Assembly: GCF_009389715.1 (NCBI RefSeq)
Contig: NC_052395.1
Span: 21,118,493-21,182,492 of the forward strand
Length of the DNA stretch: 64,000 nucleotides
Origin: Phoenix dactylifera
Lineage: Eukaryota; Streptophyta; Magnoliopsida; Arecales; Arecaceae
Direction of reading: 5' to 3'
In this document: positions 21,700-32,314 of the stretch, one piece after another
How positions within the stretch are numbered: the stretch's first letter is position 1
Layout: every line of letters starts with the position of its first letter
Position numbers and translations under genes: made by a program
The notes under the pieces: model-generated
The model's database searches: none
Told to the model about the DNA's origin: nothing
Seen by the model: only the letters and a program-made list of their open reading frames with translations

Positions 21700-24363
21700 T
21701 GCAACTGGACCAGTGAAGCAGGAATCATAGTGTCAAAACAGCCACCTGCCCCGCCAAAAAAAAATATATAGTATAGCCCACCATGACCTCAGGGAAAAGT
21801 ACCCAATCGATGGTCTGCCAAGTGCATCCGCCTCCTAGTGATCAACGTGCTCCGCTTGATGGCCATTAGCATATAGTATATATGGTCCGAAATTAATTAA
21901 CCACGTCTTTATCAGCGTCACTCGTCAGACCATGACTTGAAGAGCCCTAAGGCCACTTCTTAGCCACCATCAACAGAACTTTGAAGACACCACCGGTCTC
22001 AATCATGCTTGAGGATGACTCAGCCACGATTGTTGGCTCGATTCAGAAAGTTACTGGCGGCGAGTATGGATGTCACCTTCTGCTTCAAGACATTTGGGCT
22101 ATATTTAGTGGTGGTGTAGTATTCCACACCGAGCATGTATATAGAGACCAATAAGACTGCGGCTGGGTGGCATCGTATATGGCCAAGGCTCTATCGGTGA
22201 AAAAAAAAAGAAGAAAAAAAAGATAGCAGTTGCTTAGAGCATTTTGAAATGTATTATTTATAGATTTTTTTTTTTTTGGGATGTGTCTGGAGTCATATGA
22301 AGCATTAGTTAAAAAAAAAAAAAAAAAAAGGAAAAGAAAGAAAAAAAAAAGAGAAAGAAAGAGAGGAAGAGGCCCAAGAGGGGCACCACCCGCCAAAAAT
22401 TTCTGACTTGACCCGGAAGGATTTCCTTCCCAGTGAATTGACCTAATTGGGCGGCACTTTGCCTTCTTTTCCATCTACTTTCTCGGCTTTAAAAATGCTG
22501 AAAGGCTTTTGGATCTATCGTTGTCTTCTTTGCATGCTTTGGCCCCATTTTCTTGTAATCGACATAAAAAGCTCGGTCCCCATTCATTCCCCCCACTTCA
22601 TTCCAAAAGCATCATCTAAAGTTTATGATTGACTACACACAGGGCATGCACCCAGTTTTCTGCCCTTGGAATAACTCACGGAAGATCCTTTTCAGATGCG
22701 ATAGGAAACTACTGATATCCGGATGGCTGCCGAGCCGGTTCTCCTTTCATTTGTTTGAACGAGATTTCGTGAGTCAAGTGGATGGTTTCTCGAACCATGT
22801 CTGCCTCTAGAACGAGCTGTGGATTTGATGACGCCATGATAGCTTGTCGGCGAGCACAGTTGGCAGCCATTAATGGCTGCAGTAAGTTGGTAATATTAAA
22901 ATATACCACATATGGATGGTCTCGGAAAAGGCATGGTTTATATTGCCCCACGTTTTGCGACTCTAACATGGGACATGGTGAGATGAAACGATGGATCAGA
23001 GTTTTATGGAGTCCGTGTCATGAATCACAACCATTCGATGTTTCGTATTAGTTCTTCCCTAAATTTAGATCCAACTAATTTTAATTTTTTGGACGTTAGA
23101 TTTTCTGTACATCTACGTGTTCCAAAGCCACATCCTTGCTCTTTTTAATATTTCATCGGACGATAACCGTTGATATTTTTTTCTTATAGGTGCTTTGGTT
23201 CTAGCCTTCCATTAAAGGATAAAGGATAAAGGATAAAGGATAAAGGATAAAGGATAAAGCACAAAACAAACATTTGCCATAAAATTTGTCTGAGTTGTAA
23301 ATCTGATTGTTACTACGTTATGGACTGAACAGGTGGTTAAGATCTACACATTTTTCAGTCTTTTTTTCTTTCTTTTTTTTTTTACTAAGGCTGGTGGATT
23401 ATATTTGACGAGTACGGATGCTCCCAATAAAATCGAAAAACAAAATAACTTGGAGTGCCCAGGGCAACTCTTCACCTCCAGCCCATAGGATACTACAAGA
23501 GTCACTACATAAGCAGCCATCCAGTCACAATCCCATTAGAAAATCAGTCATTCTTTTAGTGAAACAAGTTTTATACTTGCAAACTAGCTTCTACTTTTGA
23601 TTATATATGTATATATATTTTTTTCATAATATAAATATCAGGAAAAAAAAATTTTGCTGTGGAAAAGAATGGTTTGTAATGCTGAAATATACCCCCGACA
23701 CATAAGGTCAAATCCGAAATGACTATTTTTTCATACTACTATCTCGATATAAAATTTTATGTTATGAAAAAAAGTAATAATGGTTTGCTATGTTATTATT
23801 GGTTATTATATATATTCAATATGGGAAGGTATAGACTTTTTTTTAAAAAAATAAAAAACCCATTGGCATCAAGCATGAGGGAATGCTAGATGTTTGTGTG
23901 TGTGTGTATGTATGTATGTATATTCTCAAATAAGTAGGGATGGATTCTTCATCCTTTTCCACTCCAGCTATAGTCTGTTGATAATTAAATAGCTTTTAAT
24001 AATCAATTACGTATACCCACAAACCTAGTGAAGCTCGCAATACCCTGCCTTATCTTGAAAAGCACGAGTCTCGATTGTTCGAAAGCATATCATGGGTTAA
24101 TATGAAATGTTTACCAAATTTTGTTGCCACTTGTACAAAGCAATCGAAATCATGCATAGATGGCATTCTTTCCATAAAAGAGCAAGGGTAATATTATAGA
24201 GGGAACCATTCCGTTCACTTTAGCATGCAGTAAGTATAAATTATCAGGAATACTTTATAGACCAAAGTGGGACCCAACCTAAACCTTGCCGCTGAAGGTA
24301 TACATCAATCATATCCTGCTCGTAGAATAATGTTAAACTTACATACATGAGAACGGATGAACA
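21700..24363. other. Intergenic DNA with simple repeats
   Basis: No gene recognised. The stretch 22115-22165 resembles the LINE tail at 24745-24790 (TTCCACACCGAGCATGTATA versus TTCACACCAAACGTATATG), so a small relic of the same LINE family may be present. A-rich and T-rich tracts occur at 22200-22350. Confidence 0.45.
23214..23259 (+). repeat. (AAAGGAT)6 minisatellite
   Basis: Six exact copies of the heptamer AAAGGAT followed by a partial AAAG. Confidence 0.95.
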
Positions 24364-24685
24364 ACCACCGAGGTGCTAGCACGGTGGGAACGGAGCTTTG
24401 ATTTCACCAAAATAGCCCAGGTTTGAAACGCGCGGGCATCGATTAAATGCAGAGACCGGATGTCCTCTACCTGGTTTGTTCGGTGAAGTCGCTATCTGGT
24501 CTGCCATTACTTAGATGGTGCTGGTGTGACGTACTCACACGGAGATAGGGCTGCCATGCTGGTGAGGCTTTGCCATGGGTGGAGAGGATATAAATAAAAA
24601 ATGTTCTATCCGCATCGAACATTCTCCAGCGGGGAGAGGGCTCAGTGAGGGTTGCTACACGGGTGAGGTTCTCCTGTTGCTTATT
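24364..24685 (+). mobile_element. Second, decayed copy of the SINE family
   Basis: It shares with the 17813 element the head ACCACCRAGGTG, the box B region AGGTTTGAAACGCGCGGGC, GTGTGACGTACT(C/T)ACACGGAG, and CGCATCGAACATTCTCC followed by a G-rich block. Box A is degraded (CTAGCACGGTGGG), the 3' poly(A) tail is missing and no TSD is evident, so it is an older copy, probably 3' truncated. Confidence 0.75.
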
Positions 24686-24727
24686 TAAAATATTATTGCC
24701 AATTGATCGTAAAATTTTCACAATTAA

Positions 24728-25420
24728 TTTTTTTTTTTTGGTACACTAGTTTTTCACACCAAACGTATATGAGTAGAACCAATAAAGTTAGAAAAAAGAA
24801 GCTGGCTAAATGAGTAGGGAACATCCATCTAGTTCATCTAGAGAAAACCTTTAGAGTGATGCGTTGTGTAGGAGGACACATAGTCTGCAGTTGTGTTAGC
24901 CTCCTGATGAACATGAGTGGTTCTAAATGAGCCACAGTCCTCCGCTATCCTCCATATATCATGGATCAAACTGTCCGTCCGTCACGGTATGTCGCCTGCA
25001 AATCTCCTCGATCACAGAGGTTGAATCGCCCTCCAGATGGATGTGCTCTGCACCCAGAACACGCCTCAGATAGATGACACCCTCCTATGCCTCCATCAGC
25101 TCCGCTCTAATGATAGAAGTGTCGTAAATCCGGCGCCCGCCAGCCGCCGCAAACTTGGAGTGGTGGTCTATGATGACAAAGCCAACACCTCCCTTCTCAC
25201 CTTGCTCTATAACACTACCATCAAAATTCATCTTAAGAAAGATTGGAAGTGGGGGCTTCCAGAAAATAAAGATAAAGATTGCATTCGCACCTTTGTAGAA
25301 TGCCTAATGATAGTGACTAAACAGGTGATTGTTGCAACTAATTGGAAGAATATATGACGAGAAATGGTGGGAGGAAATTTATGGGCCAGGAGGGAGAGAA
25401 AACTAAAGTCCACCATTCTA
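24728..25420 (-). mobile_element. LINE 3' relic with RNase H-like domain
   Basis: The minus strand reads WKPPLP-FLKMNFDGSV, then GGVGFVIIDHHS, then IIRAEL, GAEHIHLEGDSTSVIEEI. These are the ordered acidic motifs (D...E...D) of the RNase H-like domain at the C-terminus of many plant LINE ORF2 proteins. Stop codons interrupt the frame. A T run at 24729-24740 on the plus strand is the complement of a poly(A) tail. The relic is 5' truncated and non-functional. Confidence 0.75.
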
Positions 25421-26263
25421 AGATTTAATTTAGAAAATAGCTTATTTTCCTATCTATTTTGTAGCCTCGAAGAGAAAAAAAAAACACTTGCACATTATTT
25501 TACTATTTGGTTCGGGGGGCGTATGTCCGCTCAATATAAATTTTAGGAGTAATATACAAAAGAATTAAAAAGTTAATATGAAATTAGAAGGATTTGTGGA
25601 ACTAACGTACAGAGAAATTTTGATTTTTATATTATTACGACTCTGACCATCTTCGTCATCCATCCATCAAACCATGTACTTTCAAATATCAGAATAAACA
25701 TTAACAAGTTGCCTATTCATCTCAACAAGATGCAAAATAGCAACAGCCGCAGCCTTTAAACAGTTATGTGCAATATGTGTTAATAGAAATAAATTAAAGA
25801 GTCCTCTCTCTCTCTCAAAAAAAAGCTTCTTTTATTTTTCCCAGAGGAAGAGCAACTCCTGTTTGATCATTTGAATTGTTTATGTAAATAAAAGATTTGT
25901 TTTTGTATCAACTAAATTTCTTGTTTAACGATCCGTCATATTTTTATAATAAGAACAAATGATGATGTTATATTTGGAAAAAAATAATAATCCAAAAAAA
26001 AAACAAATGGCAAAAAAAAATCTAGTAAAAAGGAGTTTGGTTCGGTCGAGTTTCAACGTGATGTCTCCACCCACCAGCTGGACTTGGACGGATGTGGAAA
26101 ACCCCGTTCCACGCCATTTTGTCGCTCTCCCAAGTCCCAACGGCTCACCACCGGGAGATTCCAAAGCTTTCTCTGTCTCTCTCCCACTTTTTCTTCCTTT
26201 CTTTTTCCTTTTTGAAACTATTTTCTTCTTTTCTGTGTTCTCATCTTTTCCTCCGTTTTCTTC
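25421..26263. other. Upstream region of the bZIP gene
   Basis: AT-rich DNA giving way to a pyrimidine-rich core promoter from about 26160. No gene seen. Open frames through the CT-rich leader on both strands are compositional. Confidence 0.5.
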
Positions 26264-26270
26264 TATAAAT
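26264..26270 (+). promoter_or_regulatory. TATA box of the bZIP gene
   Basis: TATAAAT in a pyrimidine-rich context, about 760 nt upstream of the bZIP start codon. A start site near 26295 would give a leader of about 730 nt, the long-leader architecture expected for S1 bZIP genes with uORFs. Confidence 0.6.
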
Positions 26271-26656
26271 TCCACCCCCCTTCCCAGCCCAAATTCCCTT
26301 TCCCCCTCTCCCCTCCTCCCTTGGCTTACTTCTCCTCTTCCCAATTCTTGCCTCCTTCCCTCTGGAACTGTTCAGGTTCCGCTACTCTGCTCCTCCCCTG
26401 TTTTCCTCTGCCTCTCGCAGCCTTATTTCCTCCAAGAATTTTTCTTGGGTTCTTCGAGCTACTGGGTCTGGATTCCGTCCGTTTTGCGGAAAGACACCTC
26501 CGGAACTCTGTATTTATTGGGGGGAAACTCTGCCCAAATCTTCCGGAAAAACTCGCCTCTTTCGAGGCCGAATACCGAGAAAAAAAAACCATCATCGACA
26601 TCTGGTTGGTGTCGGGAATTTCTTCCCTTTGGTTGTTTTGTCTCTTCCTGTTTCAC

Positions 26657-26710
26657 ATGCAGCATCTCTTCCCGCTGATGTTTCTGATTGATGCCGCATA
26701 TCCCAACTGA
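26657..26710 (+). CDS. uORF1 in the bZIP leader (17 codons)
   Basis: ATG at 26657 opens a 17-residue frame (MQHLFPLMFLIDAAYPN) ending at TGA 26708-26710. It overlaps the start of the sucrose-control uORF (ATG 26691) in another frame. In AtbZIP11-type leaders a short first uORF likewise overlaps the start of the conserved peptide uORF. Its role would be to modulate which downstream AUG is used. The peptide itself has no recognised function. Confidence 0.55.
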   Translation: MQHLFPLMFLIDAAYPN

Positions 26711-27002
26711 AATCCTCCTCTCCGAGTTTATGGTAAATTCTAGATTCAGACGCCCGACCCATCTCGTTCAATCTTTCTCCGTTGTCTTCCTCTACTGGTT
26801 CTATGTGTTCTCACGAGGTTCTTCTTCTAACATCTCAGCACTCGGGCCCTGTCCATTTTTTCATCTACATAGTCTCCTAGTCCCAGAAATTTCTCCATAT
26901 AAGAACTCAAATCTTATTATATCTCTAGAATTCAGCTACAGTTCCACCCAAGAAAGATCCAGCACTAGTAAAAAAAAAAGGCTGCTAAATAACTTGCTTT
27001 AA
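26691..27002 (+). CDS. Sucrose-control (SC) peptide uORF of the S1 bZIP gene, stop codon replaced and frame extended
   Basis: From ATG 26691 the first 41 residues match the conserved SC-peptide uORF of S1-group bZIP genes, including LVQSFSVVFLYWFYVFS. In known members this peptide stalls the ribosome at high sucrose and represses translation of the main ORF. In Arabidopsis bZIP11 the stall is reported at the stop codon that follows the terminal Ser. Here codon 42, where TGA is expected (TCA TGA), reads CGA (26814-26816), so the frame continues to a TAA at 27000-27002, giving 103 residues. That ends 22 nt before the main ATG. A second in-frame ATG is at 26730. The extension (serine- and lysine-rich) resembles nothing known. 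A T-to-C substitution, or a sequencing error at one base, would explain it. Confidence 0.85.
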   Translation: MPHIPTEILLSEFMVNSRFRRPTHLVQSFSVVFLYWFYVFSRGSSSNISALGPCPFFHLHSLLVPEISPYKNSNLIISLEFSYSSTQERSSTSKKKRLLNNLL

Positions 27003-27024
27003 TCAGTTGTGTGTGAGAACCAGT

Positions 27025-27489
27025 ATGACTTCTTCCAGCGGGACTTCTTCTGGATCATCGGCTCTGGTTCCGGGGTCCACGGCGGCGGCGATCGACGAGA
27101 AGAAGCAGAAGCGGATGCTGTCGAACCGGGAGTCAGCGCGGCGGTCTCGAATGCGGAAGAAGCAGCTCCTGGACGATCTGAGGACCCAGGTGAGCGAGCT
27201 GAGGCAGCAGAAAGGCCGCATCCTCGCAGCTCTAAACCTCACCACCAAGCACTACCAGGACGTTGAGACTGCGAACTCCGTGCTCAGGACTCAGATGGCG
27301 GAGCTCAGTTCCAGACTGCACTCCCTCGATGAGATCCTCCGCTTCTTGAATGGAAACTTCGGCAGCAGCCATGGGAATCTTCTGGCCTGCGAGGGGCCTC
27401 AGAACGCTGATGGATTCACCAATCCTTGGAACTCCGTGTACACGAACCAGCCCATCGTGGCCTCGGCGGACATGTTCCAATACTACTAG
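27025..27489 (+). CDS. S1-group bZIP transcription factor (bZIP11/bZIP2/bZIP44-like)
   Basis: A single-exon frame of 154 residues, the size of small plant S1 bZIPs. The N-terminus is Ser/Gly-rich. The basic region carries the diagnostic N-x7-R (N34, R42) within NRESARRSRMRKKQ. The zipper starts at L52, exactly ten residues after R42, and continues at L59, I66, (T73), V80, L87, L94 and L101, a long zipper typical of the group. These factors heterodimerise with group C bZIPs, bind ACGT elements and reprogramme amino-acid and sugar metabolism in low energy states. The conserved SC uORF upstream independently confirms the group. ATG 27025 is chosen because it is the first AUG in the bZIP frame; upstream in-frame codons are non-AUG. 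The end TYY/F-type tail (DMFQYY) is also family-like. Orthology within S1 is not resolved. Confidence 0.95.
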   Translation: MTSSSGTSSGSSALVPGSTAAAIDEKKQKRMLSNRESARRSRMRKKQLLDDLRTQVSELRQQKGRILAALNLTTKHYQDVETANSVLRTQMAELSSRLHSLDEILRFLNGNFGSSHGNLLACEGPQNADGFTNPWNSVYTNQPIVASADMFQYY

Positions 27490-28429
27490 ATACACATGAG
27501 ATTCTGGTTTTTTTGACGTTGGTTGCTTGGTGCTGGTGTCTGCTGTAAAATACGCAAGTTTGCTTACCGTAGTTTGTTTGATTGGTGTGGGAGAAGGACA
27601 AGATGTTTTTGGCTTTGAGAGCATTTTTATGGGCCCAGGGCGCTATAAAGGTGTGACACCACCAAGTTTGCGGTAAATGGAAGTGCTTGTAGGCAAAAAG
27701 TTTGGTTTGGTTACCGGGTGGTGGTGTGCGTATGAATTATTACGATACAATTCGCACTATTTTAGTATAAATATATTTAAAAATGTCAGAAAACAACAAA
27801 TTTCCAAAGATTTTTAGCAATTACGCCTTCTCGATCTAGAGAACCCCTCTCCTGTGATCTACTACAAAAAAAGCATCCAATTCGCAGTACTGTTCAAATA
27901 TGTCTCATTAAGCTCTAGAAACAGTAGATGGATGTGTACCTTCTTTGCTTACCCTTGAATTCAGCTAAGCACTGTGATCGAGTCACCTTTCAACAAAATG
28001 GCGTTGGCACTCAAATGCCAGCTTCTGTTTGTGATGTAGACTATAAAATAATACATATTGTTGGATAAAATATGGTACTTCAGGTGATTTATTTCATAAA
28101 ATTGAGGTAAGCGATAAACTCTCAGAGATTTTCGGGGGCGAAATTAATCTATAAGAAATTAAAATATGGTAGACCTCACAAGTATTGATGTTTGCTTGAA
28201 TTAGAAAAGCTTTATCCAAGGAGAATAGACTTTCCAACGGATGAGCTCAGTGGAATGAAGCCTCCTTGCGTTCCCACCGTGCATATGAGACTGGCGGTAT
28301 CATTGTTGCTGTTGCCTACCTTTTATTTCTTTTCTTTTGATCTAGATACTTGACCACCTGCTACCATTATAATGAATTCAGTAGCTTGGGATGGTGGAGT
28401 TTTTTTAAATTTGGTTTTGCTGTGAGCAC
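27490..28429. other. bZIP 3' flank and intergenic DNA
   Basis: Probable 3'UTR for the first 200-300 bases, then AT-rich DNA without recognised features. Confidence 0.5.
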
Positions 28430-29505
28430 TGTCCCAAACGAATTTAGTAATGAAGAAAGGCACGACGTAAGCATGTTCCTGGGTGAGGTTTTGGCCAATA
28501 AAAAGAAAGGATGGCTTGTGAAGTGGGCATTACCGAAAGGTCATGTCCACTTGTTTCCAACCCGCATTGTGGGTGGTGCTCGGAGGTAGAGAAGTCCATC
28601 AGCCACATCCTACAAGAATGCCCGAGAGCAGTACAGATCTGGAGCAGGACTGTCTGTACCTTGCCACAGACCACTCGATCAGCTGATGATCTTTTACTTC
28701 AGATTAGGGAGGCGGTATAGAGCCCGAGGACCATGGAGTGGGGATCTCCTGCGCCTACGTGGTGCATCACATTTGGTTGGACAGAAACGCCCGGATCTTC
28801 GAAGACCGGTGGGTGCCACTGTGTATTGTAGCAGAGAGAGCCACTCTACAGGCTGCCGAGCTCACTTGGGCCACTGCGTCGATTTCATCTGGGATGGTTG
28901 GGGATATATGGGGCACTCACTTTGCTGTTTCAATGTCCGAATTTTTCTTTGTCTCTTGGGTGCCCCCACCCCCTGTCCATTTCAAGGTAAATTTTGATGG
29001 GAGTGTTTCCACTGAGGGAGGTAAAGCAGGGGTGGGATTTATGCTCAGGAGCCATGACTCGCATTGCTTGCAGCGGGGGGCCGGTGTATCTTTGGTTTGT
29101 TAGCTGCAGGGGCGGAGCTCCGGGCAGCGTGGGAGGGTTTTGCTTTTTGCGAGACGACGGCTGGGGGCGAAGCGCATCATCCTGTAGAGGGACTCAGCTA
29201 CTGTGATTGACCGAATTCGAGAGGAGAGGTGGAGAGGGGTTGCGAGCCCTTTACTTCATGACATTAGATAGATATTAGGGAGATGTAACATCTTTCAGGT
29301 AGTGCATGCCTACCGGAAGGCAAATCGAGCGGCCAATTAGGTATCTACCTATGCGGCGCAGCATTTTGGAAAAGTCCTTTGGACTCATCAGGGGATCCTT
29401 CCAGCACCGCTGGGCTAGGCCCTTGTTTTTGACTCAATGGGCTACACCTACACTGGAGTAGGGTGAGTAGCCGGTATATCAAAAAAAGAAAAGGAAAAAA
29501 AAGTA
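28430..29505 (+). mobile_element. LINE 3' relic with zinc-binding and RNase H-like regions
   Basis: The plus strand encodes, across frameshifts, a zf-RVT type segment (CGWCSEVEKSISHILQECPR, then AVQIW). It is followed by VVHHIWLDRNARIF, then PPPVHFKVNFDGSV, GGKAGVGFMLRS and, in another frame, a late ERDSATVIDRI acidic motif. This order is the C-terminus of a plant LINE ORF2. It ends in an A-rich tail (29480-29505). The family looks similar to the copy at 24728 but is in the opposite orientation. Multiple frame breaks mean it is dead. Confidence 0.75.
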
Positions 29506-30751
29506 TAGTTTCAATAGAAAAATTTTTGAATTATTTTTGATTTTTCTTGACCAAACTATTCTTCAAATTATTTTCCAAAATTGAATCGATTCAAAACTAC
29601 TCAATTATTTTTCAATTATACATAAATTTTATAATTTATTTTTGAATTATTCACAACCAATTTAAAAATTTTGTATTATAAATTTAATGATACCATAGAT
29701 CATTGCTAATGTTGATGTTTTTTGCTATCATATGTTACTTTTTTCTCTTCTCCAATTATTCTTAAGTAAGTAAATTTATAAGTGTTTTAGAAAGTCTATA
29801 GTTTTAAAATTTTATTATTTTGTGCTCAACTTTTTTCTCGAACTGCTTGTAAACTTTTGACAAAACTTTGGATTTTTTTTCTTCCCAATTCCCGATCATT
29901 ATTATCTAGCGAAAAATGTTCTCAAATGCCAAACTTATGTCTATGCTTGAAAGTGGTTTTGAGTCCGATCCTTAGGTCGTCCATTCCGCTATTTAAACCG
30001 GGATAATTTATTTCATATGAGCCTTCTCACTCCCTTTCTGGGCACCAAAAATATAAAAAAAATAAAAAAGCTAAAAGAAGAACTCCTTCAGGCTATGGAA
30101 AACGAAACTTCTCACTCCCTTTCACATTGTTGGGTTCATAAAATGCAAAACCAGCATTTACGTAAAGAATAAATCCTAGGAAAAAGAAGGCATCTCATTT
30201 ACGTAAAGGTTCAGAGGATATTTTTGCCATTTGGGAGTGGATTGATAATCCCTTAAATTTGGGAACGTAAGAAGTGGACTGCTCAACTTTAATGGAAAAA
30301 TCTACCAATTGATGAAATACATATAATGTCACTGAAGCACATGAAGTAAATGACTGTATATTTGCGGTTTGGTGAGCTTTTTGGTTAAGAAATCCTCTTG
30401 GTCTTTTGGTCTGTGCCGTTCTGCCCGGCCAGTGGTTCATATTATTTCTACATCTTGTTTTGATGTGGGGCTCATCCCCATTCCCTAATTATCTGACTAA
30501 AGAAAAGGAGCAGGAAATTAATTTTTGTGACCGTTACAAATTTCTTCTGGGAGATGATTTGCTGCTCAGGAGTAAATTTTTTATAATTTCTAAAAACTGA
30601 ATCAAACTCCCAAGTTTGGAAATTGTTACTTCAAGAGCAAATGAATAACCAGTAGAAACTTCAGAAAAAAGGCAATCAAAACTCTGCTTTATTCTTTTAC
30701 TCATATGTGAAGAGAATCCAACATGCATGGCACCTCATACTGGTGATATAC
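29506..30751. other. AT-rich intergenic DNA
   Basis: No gene, RNA or repeat recognised. Confidence 0.5.
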
Positions 30752-30754
30752 TTA

Positions 30755-31187
30755 GGACTCGTTTGGTTTGTGGGGGGAAAGAAAAAATTATGGTCAACAT
30801 GGAAAAATGATTTATATTTGGTTGGAGTTTTTTTAAAAAAGAGATGGAAAAATAGCTTTCCAATAAAAATAAAATTTCTACATTTTATGAGAAAGAAAAA
30901 TTCTTGTGGGATATAGTAAAGTTAAATTCTCGCCGGTCAAAAATTGGCGTATTTTTTTTTACAAAAAAAGTGCTCTTAAGCTTTTAGATAGAGTGAGACG
31001 GGATATTTTCTATTATTAAATATATAATAGGTCAACTTTCTCAATAAAATCAACCAAACATAAGCTATTTTAGAATATGTCACATTTTCATAGTTAACCA
31101 AATATAAAAGACCACTTTTTCAAACATCAACTTTCTAGAAAAAATATTCCAGCTAGAAAAAAATCTTCTCATGATCCAAACAAATCC
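30755..31187. mobile_element. Tourist-like (PIF/Harbinger) MITE, 433 bp
   Basis: Flanked by TTA on both sides (30752-30754 and 31188-31190), the target preferred by PIF/Harbinger elements. The ends are imperfect inverted repeats: GGACTCGTTTGG at the left and, read on the minus strand, GGATTTGTTTGGATC at the right. The inside is AT-rich and non-coding. It shares interior sequence (GTGGTCAAC / ATGGTCAAC and a GTTKGAGTTTT block) with the element at 33687. Confidence 0.7.
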
Positions 31188-31190
31188 TTA

Positions 31191-31950
31191 ATACCTTGTA
31201 TAGAAGATAGATGCTGACTAAAATTAACATAATAGAAATTTCCTTGTCATTAATATAATTAAAATTTCAACAACATCTGCACAGTTTGGTTTTCAGGTTA
31301 GAGGGAAAATAATTTAACATAATTTCTAACCCAATATTGGTTAACGTAATAAGAAGTCTAACTTCAAGGAGCTCAGTAACGTTTAAAAGTTTAATAAGTA
31401 AATCATAGGGACATCATGAACATAAGTAGCGGTATCTCTAGTCTATGAAGTACAGATTCCTCATTTTGAAAATGTAGAGTATGTTTCAAGACATACTCTA
31501 CATTTTCTAAAAGCTCATGAAGTGTATGAGTTTGAAAATTCTGAAGCCAGATGCTTCAAGACATCCAATATAACTATGTTAAGAATCTGGAAAAAAAGTA
31601 GTGCCACACGGCAGAAGGTTTCCAGGTAAAAGTCCGGAGTTTTTCTTGACCTGAAGTCTTTGAAAGATGTAATACTAAATTCAATTTGAAAAAGTGGTGC
31701 AAAATTTTCTACGGCTATTCTAACTATGTCTATCCTAATTGGTCATTGATATCTCATTTCAGCATTCTAGCTTGCAAGAGATTAAAACATGCAAAGAGAC
31801 AAAACGCTGTCACCTTCAATCTATAATCTAATCCCAATACTTTATGAGCACTAATCTTCTGTCTCATTGGGTAGGTAGCATATGAAAGAAGTACAAGTAC
31901 AATAGTCATAGATGTCTACAAGGTAAATTTAGCAAATTATCCTTTTGTTA
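31191..31950. other. Intergenic DNA between MITEs
   Basis: No gene recognised; AT-rich. Confidence 0.5.
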
Positions 31951-32314
31951 GGGCTCGTTTGATTCGCAGGAATCCTTTTACAAGGTAAATTTTTTGCTAA
32001 GATATTCCCCGCCCCGGCTGAATATTTGAAAACAATGGTGGGAGAAGGAGCCAGAGGTGCGGGAGGGGTGAGGAAGCCGATATCAGATCATAACTGATGA
32101 CTTTTTTTTTTTGTGTGTGTGTTTGTGTTTGTGATAAGGTAAATCCTCTCTCTACAAGGATACCATTATCCTAAAAACAAGGAGATTAATTGTGATTGGC
32201 TCCTCAGACGACTCCTCTCACCATCTCACCATGATTTCAACGCATTTCAAATAAAAACTTCCAGCCGAAATACCTTATGAGGCTGACAAAATCTTCCAGC
32301 ATCCAAACTAGGGC
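31951..32314. mobile_element. Possible third MITE of the same family
   Basis: The left end GGGCTCGTTTGATTCGCAGG follows TTA (31948-31950). The right end, read on the minus strand, is GCCCTAGTTTGGATGCTGG, an imperfect inverted match. The right flank is TGA rather than TTA, so the border is uncertain. Confidence 0.4.

Noticed and set aside
21381..21771. Open frames with repeated peptide blocks
   Set aside because: They are by-products of the 133 bp tandem repeat, which shifts frame with each copy.
25959..26678. 239-codon open frame before the bZIP gene
   Set aside because: It runs through the promoter and pyrimidine-rich leader, is biased in composition (S/P/F/L) and overlaps the TATA box. 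It is not a separate gene.
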